Shown here: positions 20,841 to 30,526 of the stretch, in pieces | Position numbering within the stretch: the first letter of the stretch is position 1 | How the letters are laid out: every line of letters begins with the position of its first letter | Source: Crocinitomicaceae bacterium | Lineage (GTDB): Bacteria > Bacteroidota > Bacteroidia > Flavobacteriales_D > Crocinitomicaceae | Direction of reading: 5' to 3' | NCBI GenBank assembly: GCA_002709305.1 | Contig: PAQM01000027.1 | Span: forward strand, 62,001 to 126,000 | Length of the DNA stretch: 64,000 nucleotides | The notes under the pieces: model-generated | Told to the model about the DNA's origin: nothing | Databases searched by the model: none | Seen by the model: only the letters and a program-made list of their open reading frames with translations | Translations under genes and position numbers: made by a program

Positions 20841-21531
20841 TAAATATACATTGCTCTTTTTTGTTGTTGCTATAACAATAGGATATATTTTCTTTTTTAA
20901 AGATAAAATACCTACTGAACCAACGTTATTAAATAACAAACTATCTATTATTAGTAAAAAGTCCATCAATAGTGATGTAATAGAAAAAGAATCGATTATT
21001 ATAGATTCTGATGATTTAGAGATTTTATTAGACAGTATAATGGTGCCTGAACCAATAAAAAAACAACTAACTTTAGTTAATGTAAAATACTATGGCTTTG
21101 ACTCTCTAATTCATAGAGGTCAAATAATTGTAAATAAATCTGTTGAGGAAGATGTTGTAGGAATTTTTGAGGAATTATTTAAGGAAAAGTTCCCAATTGA
21201 AAAAGTTATACCCATTAAACATTACAACTGGAATGATGATCTGTCGATGCAAGATAATAACACTTCATCATTCAACTACAGAACAATAGCTAACAGCAAT
21301 CGCATGTCAGCTCACTCATTAGGGTTAGCAATAGACATAAATCCTAGGATTAATCCATACATCAAAGGTGAAAAGATATCACCATCTAATGGTTCATACA
21401 ATCGATCTAAATTAGGTACAATTACAGACACTACAACCTGTTTTAAAATCTTTAAGAAATACGGATGGAAATGGGGTGGAAATTGGCGTTATTCTAAAGA
21501 TTATCAACATTTTTCTAAGTCAGGAAGATAA
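20818..21531 (+). CDS. membrane-anchored M15-family peptidase
   Basis: A putative D-Ala-D-Ala or L-Ala-D-Glu type peptidoglycan peptidase. It has one N-terminal membrane segment (residues 7-27, YTLLFFVVAITIGYIFFF), a linker, then the zinc-ligand pattern MSAHSLGLAIDINP (His166, Asp173) and a C-terminal WGGNWRYSKDYQHFS with the third ligand His231. This layout matches the M15C subfamily. The ATG at 20818 lies inside the 3' end of the upstream SH3 lipoprotein gene (23-bp overlap), which suggests translational coupling and a shared envelope job. It is convergent with recA. Confidence 0.85.
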   Translation: MLKILLINKYTLLFFVVAITIGYIFFFKDKIPTEPTLLNNKLSIISKKSINSDVIEKESIIIDSDDLEILLDSIMVPEPIKKQLTLVNVKYYGFDSLIHRGQIIVNKSVEEDVVGIFEELFKEKFPIEKVIPIKHYNWNDDLSMQDNNTSSFNYRTIANSNRMSAHSLGLAIDINPRINPYIKGEKISPSNGSYNRSKLGTITDTTTCFKIFKKYGWKWGGNWRYSKDYQHFSKSGR

Positions 21532-21544
21532 ATGCAAATAACAA

Positions 21545-22582
21545 TTAATTTTCTTCCATTACTGGAACTTCTTTCTCCGAATTTAATCCTAATTTTATTT
21601 TCTGTTCAAGCTCTTCCATTAATTCAGGGTTATCTTTGATAATAAGCTTTACTGAATCTCTACCTTGCCCTAATTTCGTCTCACCATATGAAAACCAAGA
21701 TCCACTCTTATTAACAATATTCATCTCAACAGCTAAATCTAAGATTTCACCCTCTTTAGATATACCTGCACCATACATAATGTCAAATTCAGCCTTTCTA
21801 AACGGTGGAGCAACTTTATTCTTTACAACTTTTATCCTTGTTCTATTACCTAGTATCTCATCACCTTCTTTAATTTGACTTGACCTACGTATATCAATAC
21901 GAACAGATGAATAAAATTTTAAAGCATTACCACCTGTTGTTGTCTCAGGATTACCAAACATAACACCAATTTTATCCCTTAATTGATTGATGAATATACA
22001 ACAGCAATTTGCCTTATTAATTGAACCCGTTAATTTACGAAGTGCCTTTGACATCAATCTTGCTTGAAGACCCATTTGAGAATCGCCCATTTCACCTTCA
22101 ATTTCTGCCTTTGGAGTTAATGCTGCAACAGAATCAACAACCAACAAATCAACAGCACCAGAACGAATTAAATTATCCGCAATCTCTAATGCTTGTTCTC
22201 CATTATCGGGTTGTGAAATCAATAAATTTTCAATATCAACACCTAGTTTTTGAGCATAAAACTGATCAAATGCATGCTCAGCATCAATAAATGCAGCGAT
22301 ACCTCCCTGTTTTTGAACCTCTGCAATAGCATGTATCGCAAGAGTTGTTTTACCAGAAGATTCGGGGCCATAAATTTCAACTACTCGTCCTTTAGGGTAT
22401 CCGTTTACACCCAAAGCTAAATCTAATGTTAAAGAGCCTGAGGGAATGACATCAATTTCGATAGTTGGTTCATCACCTAATTTCATGACCGTACCTTTAC
22501 CATATACTTTATCTAACTTATCCATAGTAACCTGTAAAGCTTTTAACTTATCCGAACTAACTGCTTTTGTTTTATCTGACAT
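21545..22582 (-). CDS. recA: recombinase RecA
   Basis: RecA forms ATP-dependent filaments on single-stranded DNA for homologous recombination and the damage response. The 345-residue product carries the Walker A motif [14 protein letters not shown] (about 70-83), Walker B region [12 protein letters not shown], the signature [29 protein letters not shown], and an acidic C-terminal tail ([10 protein letters not shown]). A TATGTTTG box (22613-22606) lies about 24 bp before the ATG. No obvious LexA-type operator was seen upstream. Confidence 0.98.
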   Translation of the reverse strand: MSDKTKAVSSDKLKALQVTMDKLDKVYGKGTVMKLGDEPTIEIDVIPSGSLTLDLALGVNGYPKGRVVEIYGPESSGKTTLAIHAIAEVQKQGGIAAFIDAEHAFDQFYAQKLGVDIENLLISQPDNGEQALEIADNLIRSGAVDLLVVDSVAALTPKAEIEGEMGDSQMGLQARLMSKALRKLTGSINKANCCCIFINQLRDKIGVMFGNPETTTGGNALKFYSSVRIDIRRSSQIKEGDEILGNRTRIKVVKNKVAPPFRKAEFDIMYGAGISKEGEILDLAVEMNIVNKSGSWFSYGETKLGQGRDSVKLIIKDNPELMEELEQKIKLGLNSEKEVPVMEEN

Positions 22583-22605
22583 ATCTTTTAATTTTTTTAT
22601 TTATA

Positions 22606-22613
22606 CAAACATA
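22606..22613 (-). promoter_or_regulatory. candidate -7 box of recA
   Basis: Read on the minus strand this is TATGTTTG, a match to the Bacteroidota TAnnTTTG -7 element, about 24 nt before the recA ATG. No convincing TTG -33 element was found at the expected spacing, so support is partial. Confidence 0.25.
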
Positions 22614-22643
22614 AAGTAAGAAGAACATAAACTATTTACGTCC

Positions 22644-23114
22644 TTATTTTAAGGGTTCATATGCTTCTAATATTTCCCTTGAATGTTCTTTCGTTTTAGG
22701 TTTATCTATAATTGATATTATTTTGTGTTGTTCATCTAAAATAAAAGTAGTACGATGAATTCCATCATAAATTTTACCCATAAATTTTTTCTCCCCCCAT
22801 ACTCCATAAAGATTCAATAACTTTTTCTCAGTATCTGCTAATAGTATAAATGGTAAATCATACTTCTTAATAAAACTCTTGTGCTTATCAACTGAATCTG
22901 CGCTTACACCAATAATAACTATCCCTTTACTTTGAATCAACTCATAATTATCTCTTATGTTACACGCTTGAGCCGTGCAACCTGGTGTGTTATCTTTTGG
23001 ATAAAAATATATTACCACTTTTTTTCCTTTAAACTGACCTAGACTAACTTTTGAGTCTTTATGATCTGTAGAAGTAAATTCTGGTGCTTGATCCCCAACT
23101 TTTAAGTGTTTCAT
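22644..23114 (-). CDS. bcp: thioredoxin-dependent thiol peroxidase (Bcp/PrxQ)
   Basis: A peroxiredoxin that reduces hydrogen and organic peroxides in the cytosol. The 156-residue product shows the PrxQ pattern: YFYPKDNTPGCTAQACNIRDNY, with peroxidatic Cys46 and resolving Cys51 five residues later, the hallmark of the atypical two-cysteine Bcp type. FILLADTEKKLLNLYGVWGEK and the Arg in GIHRTTFILD complete the family signature. It lies upstream of recA on the same strand, about 60 bp away with a -7 box in between, so probably separately transcribed. Confidence 0.95.
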   Translation of the reverse strand: MKHLKVGDQAPEFTSTDHKDSKVSLGQFKGKKVVIYFYPKDNTPGCTAQACNIRDNYELIQSKGIVIIGVSADSVDKHKSFIKKYDLPFILLADTEKKLLNLYGVWGEKKFMGKIYDGIHRTTFILDEQHKIISIIDKPKTKEHSREILEAYEPLK

Positions 23115-23253
23115 TTTGACGGTTTTTTAATCAATTAAACGACGAATATTTAATCAAATATAACTTGATTTTATTAATCAACAAATATTTTTTTAATAAA
23201 ATTGCTTTTTTCTAAAAATATACGACTGAGAAATTTAACAAAATATTTGTCGG

Positions 23254-25833
23254 TTAACTTGATGTTAAAGCTAAATATCTTCTCTTCAAATCATTGTATT
23301 TATTAAACTCTTCACCCGAATTATCTATATTAGTATCACCAAATTTTTCTTTAATCAAAGAATCTAATGAACGAACTAAATATTTAACATTTTGAGGTAG
23401 GAACATTTTGGTATACCCTGTTGCTTTTTTTGTAAGATTTGAATAAAAGGAGTATGCTTTATCAAGGGCTTCAAAGTCTTGTCTTGATAAATACATGGTC
23501 ATTGAATTTAGAACACCTAACTTATCAAACCCTTGAAGAGTGTTTCCATTTAAAGCTTCCAAAAAGAAATCAAGCTTGTCTGAAATTGCATATGTAGAGT
23601 AGATTTGTGCAATCCCCAAAATCATTTTAGAAGATTTTTCTTTTTCTAAAAACTTAGCGGATTCCATTGCGAGCAATGGGTCTAACTTTGCTATATTTCT
23701 TAAAGCAGTAGAGACTACCAGATAAGAGGAATCATTAATAATGTTATCATATAAATTAGTTATCTCTGAACCTTCTAAATGTTTAAAAATAACACCAACA
23801 GCGGCCGCTCTGACAGAAGAATTAACATCATTCAATGCCATTTCCTTAATTTTCCTCAAACCCTCACCCCTCTTTTCTCCTTCTAGCTTACTGAATTTTT
23901 CAATTGCAAGTGCTCGAATCTTCCAAAAACTATCTTCAAGAGCATCTATAATTAATTGTTGACCTTGTAGTGTTTTTTTTCTGGCACCTTTTAAAATTGA
24001 TTCTTTGCGAGCATTATAATGTGACCCCTGGTAATATTGATAAATATATTGATCCACTGATTTTTCTTTTTTAATGTCGGCTAGAAGCATATTCTGATTG
24101 TCATATAATACGCCTTTAAGCTCTCCATTATATTTTAAATCAAAAGTTTCTGTCAACTCATCAATGACAACCTTGTTTATGTGTTTACCTTCGGAATCAA
24201 ATATTGCTATCTGAATCGGTAGTTTAAAGATAGGGTACTTTGTAATGTCATGATTTTGTTCTACAGAAATTGACAATACTTTTGAAATGGTGTCATTGTA
24301 TTGGCTAAAATTTAAACTCGGATGGCCTGAAGCTAAATACCACTGGTTAAAAAACCAATTTAAATCTTCTCCAGAAACCTCTTCAAAAGCTAAACGTAAC
24401 TGATGAAATTCTGCAGCCTTAAAACTATTCTGTTTTAAATATTTTTGTATCGCTAAAAAAAATGCTTCATCTCCTAAATAAGACCTAAGCATATGCAATA
24501 TACGCCCCCCTTTATTATATGAATGGCCATCAAACATTTGTTCCTTATCATCATAATCAAACCAAACTAAATCATGATGCCCTTGAGCTTCTGCAGATTG
24601 GTAGTAACCATCAGCTTCAATTTCGGCATTATAATCAGCCTCATCAATGCCATATCTATATTCATCCCATAAGTACTGCGAGTAGTTTGCAAATGACTCA
24701 TTTAAAGTCAAATTAGACCATGACTCAGCAGTAACAAGGTCTCCAAACCAATGATGAAAAAGTTCATGAGCTATAATAGACTGAGAGTTTTCATCTAGAA
24801 GTTCTCTTTTATTCTTGTAAGCAAAATCACCGAACACTACTGCACCTGTGTTTTCCATCGCTCCAGAGACATAATCTCGAACAACTATTTGGTTATATTT
24901 ATCCCAAGGGTATTCTACTCCTAACTTTTCAGAGAAAAACTTTATCATATTAGGTGTTTCACCAAATATATCTTTTGCATAAGGCTCCCACTCAGGCTCT
25001 ACATAATAGTTTACTTCCATTTTAGATCCATCTGGTCTAACATAAAAATCATTAACTACTTTAAACTCACCAATTCCCATCATAAACAAATAAGGTGCGT
25101 GAGGTAAATCTTGTTTCCAATGATCTACGCGATAACCATCTTTTAAGGTCTCGCTAGAAACTAATCTGCCATTTGAAAGTGTCTTATATTTATCCTTTAC
25201 AGTAATAAAAATTTCTTGCGATGTTTTAGCATTTGGAGAATCAATTGTAGGAAACCATACTGAACTAGATTCTGTCTCGCCTTGCGTCCAAATTTGAGGC
25301 ATTTTATTTTCGTCTTCCCCTTTTGGGTTTATAAAATAAAGACCCTTGTCTGACATTATAGCAGCAGAGCCTGAAGTTTCACGTTCTTCAGGACAAGAAA
25401 TGTAATCAATTTTCACCGTGAATTTTTCTTCACGACTATACTCTCGATCTAAAAAAACTCGTAATATATCATTCTTATAAATAAATTCAAGTGTTTTTTC
25501 CCCCAATTTAACATGGTTTATAATCATACCTTTTGCATCTAAAATGATTTCATTGGATGGATAAAAATGAGGCTTTGCAGTAATAAAAGCTATCCCATTC
25601 ATTCGAGATTTAGGCCAGTCAAAATTAACTTCTAATTTTGTATGAATTAAATCTGTCAATATTGTCTCTGCTTCGCGATATACATCTCTTTTCTTTTGAG
25701 GAACGGAGAGAAGTGAGTCAGCATTTGTCTCTTCCACGATGCTAGGACTTGAATCAATTGTAATTATATCTTCTTTTGTTGTCGCGCAGGAAACAAGAAA
25801 CAAAATAAAAACTCCTAAAAATATATTTTTCAT
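23254..25833 (-). CDS. M1-family aminopeptidase lipoprotein with C-terminal HEAT-like repeats
   Basis: A zinc metallopeptidase that should trim N-terminal residues from peptides in the periplasm or on an envelope surface. The M1 exopeptidase motif GAMENTG is at about 322 and the zinc site HELFHH with a downstream NESFANY glutamate at about 356-380. The C-terminal third contains repeated alpha-helical units (IIDALEDSFWKIRALAIEKF, ALNDVNSSVRAAAVGVIF) like HEAT repeats. The track start at 25857 adds eight residues; the ATG at 25833 begins a clean lipoprotein signal (MKNIFLGVFILFLVSC). It is divergent from the biotin carrier gene. Confidence 0.93.
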   Translation of the reverse strand: MKNIFLGVFILFLVSCATTKEDIITIDSSPSIVEETNADSLLSVPQKKRDVYREAETILTDLIHTKLEVNFDWPKSRMNGIAFITAKPHFYPSNEIILDAKGMIINHVKLGEKTLEFIYKNDILRVFLDREYSREEKFTVKIDYISCPEERETSGSAAIMSDKGLYFINPKGEDENKMPQIWTQGETESSSVWFPTIDSPNAKTSQEIFITVKDKYKTLSNGRLVSSETLKDGYRVDHWKQDLPHAPYLFMMGIGEFKVVNDFYVRPDGSKMEVNYYVEPEWEPYAKDIFGETPNMIKFFSEKLGVEYPWDKYNQIVVRDYVSGAMENTGAVVFGDFAYKNKRELLDENSQSIIAHELFHHWFGDLVTAESWSNLTLNESFANYSQYLWDEYRYGIDEADYNAEIEADGYYQSAEAQGHHDLVWFDYDDKEQMFDGHSYNKGGRILHMLRSYLGDEAFFLAIQKYLKQNSFKAAEFHQLRLAFEEVSGEDLNWFFNQWYLASGHPSLNFSQYNDTISKVLSISVEQNHDITKYPIFKLPIQIAIFDSEGKHINKVVIDELTETFDLKYNGELKGVLYDNQNMLLADIKKEKSVDQYIYQYYQGSHYNARKESILKGARKKTLQGQQLIIDALEDSFWKIRALAIEKFSKLEGEKRGEGLRKIKEMALNDVNSSVRAAAVGVIFKHLEGSEITNLYDNIINDSSYLVVSTALRNIAKLDPLLAMESAKFLEKEKSSKMILGIAQIYSTYAISDKLDFFLEALNGNTLQGFDKLGVLNSMTMYLSRQDFEALDKAYSFYSNLTKKATGYTKMFLPQNVKYLVRSLDSLIKEKFGDTNIDNSGEEFNKYNDLKRRYLALTSS

Positions 25834-25943
25834 AAGTAAATTGAATTTATTAAACACAAAACTGCTAAAATAAATCGAAATGTATTCATTTTTATATTAC
25901 ATCAGAGAACTATTCTATTATTTTTGTAATATAAATTTGTCAA

Positions 25944-26414
25944 ATGAATTTTCAAACTTGGACTATTGATGGTGTTGACACAGAGATAAAAAGCTCAGAT
26001 ACATCCATAAAATGGGAAGATGATACTTTCTTTACTTTAAAATATAAAGGGGAATCATTTAATGGAGAGATTATAGAAGAAGATACAGAGAACAATTTTT
26101 TAAAACTAAAGATTAATCATCGCGTTTTTAATATTCGTAAAAAGGGGAAACTAGATGCATTAATTTCAGAAATGGGGCTAGACAAACCTAAAGTAAAAAA
26201 ATTAAAAGAACTGGTAGCTCCAATGCCTGGCAGGATAGTCAACATAGAAGTGAAAATTGGACAACAACTTAATGTTGGTGACAACTTATTGTCATTAGAA
26301 GCGATGAAGATGGAAAATGTGCTAAAAGCTGAGGGGACAGGTAAAGTAAAATCGATAAATTACTCTAATAATGATGTTGTAGAAAAAGGAGCCATAATAA
26401 TTGAGTTTGAGTAA
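25944..26414 (+). CDS. biotin carboxyl carrier domain protein
   Basis: A stand-alone biotinyl carrier for an acyl-CoA (acetyl- or propionyl-CoA) carboxylase. The C-terminal half has the biotinylation site LSLEAMKMENVLKAEG, with Lys122 as acceptor, and the preceding LVAPMPGRIVNIEVKIGQQL typical of biotinyl/lipoyl domains. The N-terminal 80 residues are a beta-rich segment without a recognised motif, as usual in Bacteroidota homologues. The carboxylase and carboxyltransferase subunits are not in the window. The promoter region is shared with the divergent M1 peptidase. Confidence 0.9.
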   Translation: MNFQTWTIDGVDTEIKSSDTSIKWEDDTFFTLKYKGESFNGEIIEEDTENNFLKLKINHRVFNIRKKGKLDALISEMGLDKPKVKKLKELVAPMPGRIVNIEVKIGQQLNVGDNLLSLEAMKMENVLKAEGTGKVKSINYSNNDVVEKGAIIIEFE

Positions 26415-26436
26415 ACTAAAGGCTAAAAGAAAACGA

Positions 26437-27357
26437 TTATTCTATTTTTTTCTTAATTACTTGATACACTTCTTCAGTAATGGCATCTCTAACATAAATC
26501 AACAAATGAACATTAGAATAATCATATTGAGATGGTAGTGCATAACTATAATTAAAATAATATTTTCCATTATTAAATTGATTTATAGTAAGTTGATTGC
26601 CTTGCCAAAAACTTCCTATAGAACCTCTCATTATATCTCTATGAATATAATTTGGGTCTGTAGAATTATCCGGCATTTTCTGCTTACCTATTACTGAATC
26701 CTCTATTAATATTACAACAGTATATAGATCATTAACATTAACCGATTGGTCTAAAATATCAATTTCAGAGTGTATAAAAACTCCTCTTGTAGATGGGTAA
26801 TAGTTAATCTCTGCTTGTAGATTTACTTTTAAATTTGTCGCCATAGCAGCTTGAGTATAATTTCTCCAATCATTAACCCCTGCTGTATGTTGCCCCCCGT
26901 TTAAAATCCTATTTATTGTCCCCCTTGGATTACCAATGAAAGCAGAACCAGGCATTGAACCAAAATGCTCACCTATAGCAAGTCCAGATATATTAGTCCA
27001 ATCAATCGGATAAGAAGAAGAAACAGATTGGAAGGAGCCTAATCCTTCAGGACCTGCATGAATAGTTGAAACAAAAACTCTCTGTGGATAATCTCCATAA
27101 ATTGAATGAGCCGTATCTGCGGCAATTGGACAGAAAGTACACCGATGCCCTGTAAAATCCTCTAACATTACATTTCTAAGAGAATTATTATTAACAGAAA
27201 ACACTGGCCATTCTGAGTTAGCATAAGCAATAGAGTCTCCACCAGGATAAAGTGTATAATCTAATTGTGTACTAATAGATGTTGGATAGGGGTTTTCAAT
27301 TTTATCACAAGACAAAAGACACAAACCTATCAAAAAAATAAAGACTTTATTTTTCAT
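26437..27357 (-). CDS. Omp28-related lipoprotein with CxxC thioredoxin-like motif
   Basis: A 306-residue outer-membrane-associated protein of the Omp28 family. It has a lipoprotein signal (FIFLIGLCLLSC, Cys17) and then MLEDFTGHRCTFCPIAADT with a CxxC pair (Cys73, Cys76), the thioredoxin-like site typical of this family. The remainder is beta-rich, ending VREAITEEV-like YVRDAITEEVYQVIKKK. It is the last of three closely spaced minus-strand genes (10 bp after the DUF6029-like gene, itself 8 bp after the TlpA-like gene). Family function is unknown; a thiol-redox or adhesion role is possible. Confidence 0.85.
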   Translation of the reverse strand: MKNKVFIFLIGLCLLSCDKIENPYPTSISTQLDYTLYPGGDSIAYANSEWPVFSVNNNSLRNVMLEDFTGHRCTFCPIAADTAHSIYGDYPQRVFVSTIHAGPEGLGSFQSVSSSYPIDWTNISGLAIGEHFGSMPGSAFIGNPRGTINRILNGGQHTAGVNDWRNYTQAAMATNLKVNLQAEINYYPSTRGVFIHSEIDILDQSVNVNDLYTVVILIEDSVIGKQKMPDNSTDPNYIHRDIMRGSIGSFWQGNQLTINQFNNGKYYFNYSYALPSQYDYSNVHLLIYVRDAITEEVYQVIKKKIE

Positions 27358-27367
27358 GTTTTAAATT

Positions 27368-29041
27368 TTAAAAACTGTGTGTGAATGATAATGTTAATCC
27401 ATTTGATGCAGGCACAAATCGGCAGACTCCACCAACACAAAACAACCCTTCTCTTTGCTTTCCATAGCCTATAGTTATACGAGTAGCATCTTTAATATAA
27501 CCAAAAGATCCATAAATGTAATGTACTCTTAAATCATCTTGTGGATTACCATAATTGTATTGATCCATAACACTAAAGAACCAATGAGGAGAAACATTAT
27601 ACTCTAATAATAAAGTAGCCCAATTGCCTTTATCATTTATATTTCCAACTTTGTCCTTATTAACAAATAAACCTTGAAGTTCTAGCCTCAAGGAATGCTT
27701 CTTGTTTATTTTATACCCTAATTCAACTACTCCTATATGAGATTGTATTATCCCAGTAGCATCTCCTGTAACTTTAGCAACATCATTATTTAAACAAATA
27801 TTAAAATAACTTAAACGTGCATTAAAATTTTTAGTAAACTTTCTATAAATATTTACATTAATATCTCTCCATAATAAACTATCACTTTGATCAAACAAGC
27901 GACTCTCATAAGCAACACCAGTTGAATCATTTAAATCAATATTTTCCGTTCTTTGCAAAGGCTTATATGCTGTAGAGAAATTAGCATTAATTGATGTGCC
28001 ATATTTACCTCCTAATTTTGAGCCTCGCTTAATTGTATAAAGAATTTCTGCTTGATATGCAATCTCCCCTACAGGCTGAGTTACATATGGATAAATTGAT
28101 GAGACAAGATTATATGTATGAGTCTTATTCATTGCAGGTAGGAAATTAATAAACAGATCCGTCAACTCTTTAGTTCTATCAGATCTATAGCTCATATTAT
28201 CTACTGATTTTGCAGATAAAACTATTCCTAATCCTTTTTGCGAATAACCAAAATTAAACAAGGCGGCATGACCATAATTATATATATATCCATTGTCAGT
28301 TGAAGGGTCTTGTCCCTTAATGATATACTCCCCATCTAAATTAAATCTACCATAGCGTAAACTAGCTCTTCCACCATAAGCACCTGTGTTTTCTGGTAAA
28401 ACATATGTCTGATTCTCATCTGATTGATACTTACTCACAAAAGAACCACCGATAGTAACGTCTAATTTCTTACCCTCAAGTTTTTTGAAAATCGAATTTA
28501 AATTAAATTCACTATCTATTCCTCGAACAATTCCATCACCATGAATAATACGAGACTCAAATGAATATCTTTGAAGTCCATAAACACCTTTCAAGATAAC
28601 GCCTCTAAAAGGTCTTAATACTAAACGCACCCCATCTAAAAGGTTATCATAACCTAAAGCCCTATCCTCATATGCCCTAAGAGACATCCCTGAACCAAAT
28701 TGTTCATAAAATGAACCTAAAGTAACATCAACAAAATTATTTTGATATCCAATATATCGCATACCAAGGCCTGTTCCATCAAATCTATTTGGATAACCTT
28801 GAATCCTTGGTAAATAAGACTCGATTCTAAAGCCAGCTTTAAAACCTTTGTTGGTATAAAAAACATTCATATATGTATTGATTAGAGACTTAGAATCAGG
28901 TTGATTAGCCTCAATCAAACTATCTTGATTTAAATACTGAAAGATACTCTCTACATTTCCTGTCAAACTACCTAATTCATTTTGACCATGCAAAGAAATT
29001 GAAGAAATAATAAAAAAAATATAAAATAGTGGCTTTTTCAT
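27368..29041 (-). CDS. DUF6029-like outer-membrane beta-barrel protein
   Basis: This 557-residue protein has a signal peptide (MKKPLFYIFFIISSISLHG) and then alternating polar/aromatic strands ending with Phe (LTFSHSF), as expected of an outer-membrane beta-barrel. Segments such as GLGMRYIGYQNNFVDVTLGSFYEQFGSGM and EDRALGYDNLLDGVRLVLRPF, together with its position between a TlpA-like protein and an Omp28 protein, point to the DUF6029 family. Function is unknown. The 8- and 10-bp gaps to its neighbours indicate one transcript. Confidence 0.7.
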   Translation of the reverse strand: MKKPLFYIFFIISSISLHGQNELGSLTGNVESIFQYLNQDSLIEANQPDSKSLINTYMNVFYTNKGFKAGFRIESYLPRIQGYPNRFDGTGLGMRYIGYQNNFVDVTLGSFYEQFGSGMSLRAYEDRALGYDNLLDGVRLVLRPFRGVILKGVYGLQRYSFESRIIHGDGIVRGIDSEFNLNSIFKKLEGKKLDVTIGGSFVSKYQSDENQTYVLPENTGAYGGRASLRYGRFNLDGEYIIKGQDPSTDNGYIYNYGHAALFNFGYSQKGLGIVLSAKSVDNMSYRSDRTKELTDLFINFLPAMNKTHTYNLVSSIYPYVTQPVGEIAYQAEILYTIKRGSKLGGKYGTSINANFSTAYKPLQRTENIDLNDSTGVAYESRLFDQSDSLLWRDINVNIYRKFTKNFNARLSYFNICLNNDVAKVTGDATGIIQSHIGVVELGYKINKKHSLRLELQGLFVNKDKVGNINDKGNWATLLLEYNVSPHWFFSVMDQYNYGNPQDDLRVHYIYGSFGYIKDATRITIGYGKQREGLFCVGGVCRFVPASNGLTLSFTHSF

Positions 29042-29049
29042 TTTTAATA

Positions 29050-29556
29050 TTACTTCGCTGTTAATTTTAATATCTCCTCATATAATTTATCCTCATCACC
29101 AGGAGCATAATTATTATGAGAATAAACTATTTTACCATCACTATCTAAAAGGAAAGTATGGGGCACATTATTTACACCCATTGATCTTTTAAAGTCTCCA
29201 TTTGGATCCATTAAGACTAAATAATCCCATCCCTTACCATTCACATACATAGGAACAGAATTTTTTGTTTTCTCATCATCAATTGAAACAGCAACTAATT
29301 CAACACCTGTTTCATCCTGCCAATCAGGATAAAGATCATGAATAGTGTTTAACTCTCTCTTGCAAGGTGAGCACCAAGTTGCCCAAAAGCTTATAACTAC
29401 AGGACCATCAAACCCTAATTCAGAAGTGTTGAAAGTTTTCCCATTCATACTCTTTAATTGAACAGAGGCAACCTTTTTATCTAATGTTTTTTCTTTTTGT
29501 GCATTTAAGTTAAACAAGACCAATAGTGCAACACAAAACAATAATATTTTTTTCAT
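29050..29556 (-). CDS. periplasmic TlpA/ResA-like thiol-disulfide oxidoreductase
   Basis: A secreted thioredoxin-fold protein of 168 residues. The signal peptide is MKKILLFCVALLVLFNLNAQ; the active site is FWATWCSPCKREL (Cys62, Cys65), and the cis-Pro region is VPHTFLLDSDGK. TlpA-like proteins reduce or shuffle disulfides in the periplasm, often in cytochrome c maturation. Here it is the first gene of the TlpA / DUF6029-like / Omp28 operon, which suggests that its partner is the CxxC-containing Omp28 protein or the barrel; this is inference. Confidence 0.9.
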   Translation of the reverse strand: MKKILLFCVALLVLFNLNAQKEKTLDKKVASVQLKSMNGKTFNTSELGFDGPVVISFWATWCSPCKRELNTIHDLYPDWQDETGVELVAVSIDDEKTKNSVPMYVNGKGWDYLVLMDPNGDFKRSMGVNNVPHTFLLDSDGKIVYSHNNYAPGDEDKLYEEILKLTAK

Positions 29557-29753
29557 AATCTTTTTTTAAACATTTATTAAACTTAACTATTTCAAAAATC
29601 ATGCAAAACCAAATTTAAGGGAATTTTATTGTTTTTTACAAAGCGTAGAAATTAATTTTTGTGTTTAAAGAAAACTGTACTGATTTAAACTAATTATGTT
29701 TAAACTCTTTTATTTCATATATTTGGTTAAAGTTTATTCAAAAAATTAGAATT

Positions 29754-30476
29754 ATGAAGAATTTACTACTCACTACAATTTCAATAATAACCTTGACATT
29801 TTCATTTGCTCAAGATTTAACTATTAATATAGAAGGTTCAACAACAGACGTCTCTGGAACTACTCTACAGGCCATGCCAATAAACGGCTCAACGGATGAT
29901 CATAAACTATATGATTTAATTATTAATAATAATGATACTTCTGATCAAAACTGGTTGATTACAAGGTCTATCATTAACGAGACAACAGGATGGTCTAATT
30001 ACTTATGTTGGGGAGTAAATCCTGGTTTAGGTCTTTGCTATCCTACTAGTACTGATTTAGTTTGGTCAACAGCCGCAGAAACAATACCTGCTGGAGGGTC
30101 TGGTAAACTCTCTGCATATGTAAATGTGACAAGTACAGGTTCTGCAACATATAGATACTATGTTTCAACAGATGGAATTAATTTCCTTGATTCAGTGGAT
30201 GTATTAATCGAATCTGTTTTAGGTATAGAAAATCTACCTAATATTTCAGCTTACATTTCACCAAACCCTGCAAAAGATTTTGTTAACATTAAATCAAGTT
30301 CCTCTAACATATCCAAAATAACTTTATTAGATGTTTTGGGTAACGTTGTTTTAAAAGAAAATATGGGTTCTTCAAAAAGATTAAATATATCTGAATTAAA
30401 GAATGGTGTTTACTTTCTAAACATTGATTCTAAAAATTTTAAATCTACAACAAAAAAACTTGTCGTTAGACATTAA
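29754..30476 (+). CDS. secreted protein with T9SS type A sorting domain
   Basis: A 240-residue exported protein: signal peptide (residues 1-19, ending SFAQ), a central beta-sandwich-like region of unknown function (about 20-155, including WGVNPGLGLCYPTS), and a C-terminal T9SS sorting tail (ISPNPAKDFVNIKSS, ITLLDVLGNVVL, LNISELKNGVYFLNI, KKLVVRH). It should be exported across the outer membrane by the T9SS (compare sprA at the left edge) and its tail cleaved. It stands alone, with a hairpin terminator right after its stop. TTTGGTTAAA at 29722-29731 precedes it. Confidence 0.88.
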   Translation: MKNLLLTTISIITLTFSFAQDLTINIEGSTTDVSGTTLQAMPINGSTDDHKLYDLIINNNDTSDQNWLITRSIINETTGWSNYLCWGVNPGLGLCYPTSTDLVWSTAAETIPAGGSGKLSAYVNVTSTGSATYRYYVSTDGINFLDSVDVLIESVLGIENLPNISAYISPNPAKDFVNIKSSSSNISKITLLDVLGNVVLKENMGSSKRLNISELKNGVYFLNIDSKNFKSTTKKLVVRH

Positions 30477-30497
30477 GTTTAAGTTCATAAATCTTGT

Positions 30498-30526
30498 AAG
30501 CCACCATCTTGGTGGCTTTTTTATTT
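30498..30526 (+). terminator. rho-independent terminator after the T9SS cargo gene
   Basis: AAGCCACC-ATCTT-GGTGGCTT forms an 8-bp GC-containing stem with a 5-nt loop followed by a T run. It lies 21 bp after the stop of the plus-strand gene and directly abuts the stop of the minus-strand CHU_C gene. The T run is on the plus-strand side only. Confidence 0.9.

Noticed and set aside
20727-20969. 80-residue minus-strand ORF across the SH3/M15 junction
   Set aside because: Two well-supported plus-strand genes already explain this stretch, and the ORF shows no recognisable pattern.
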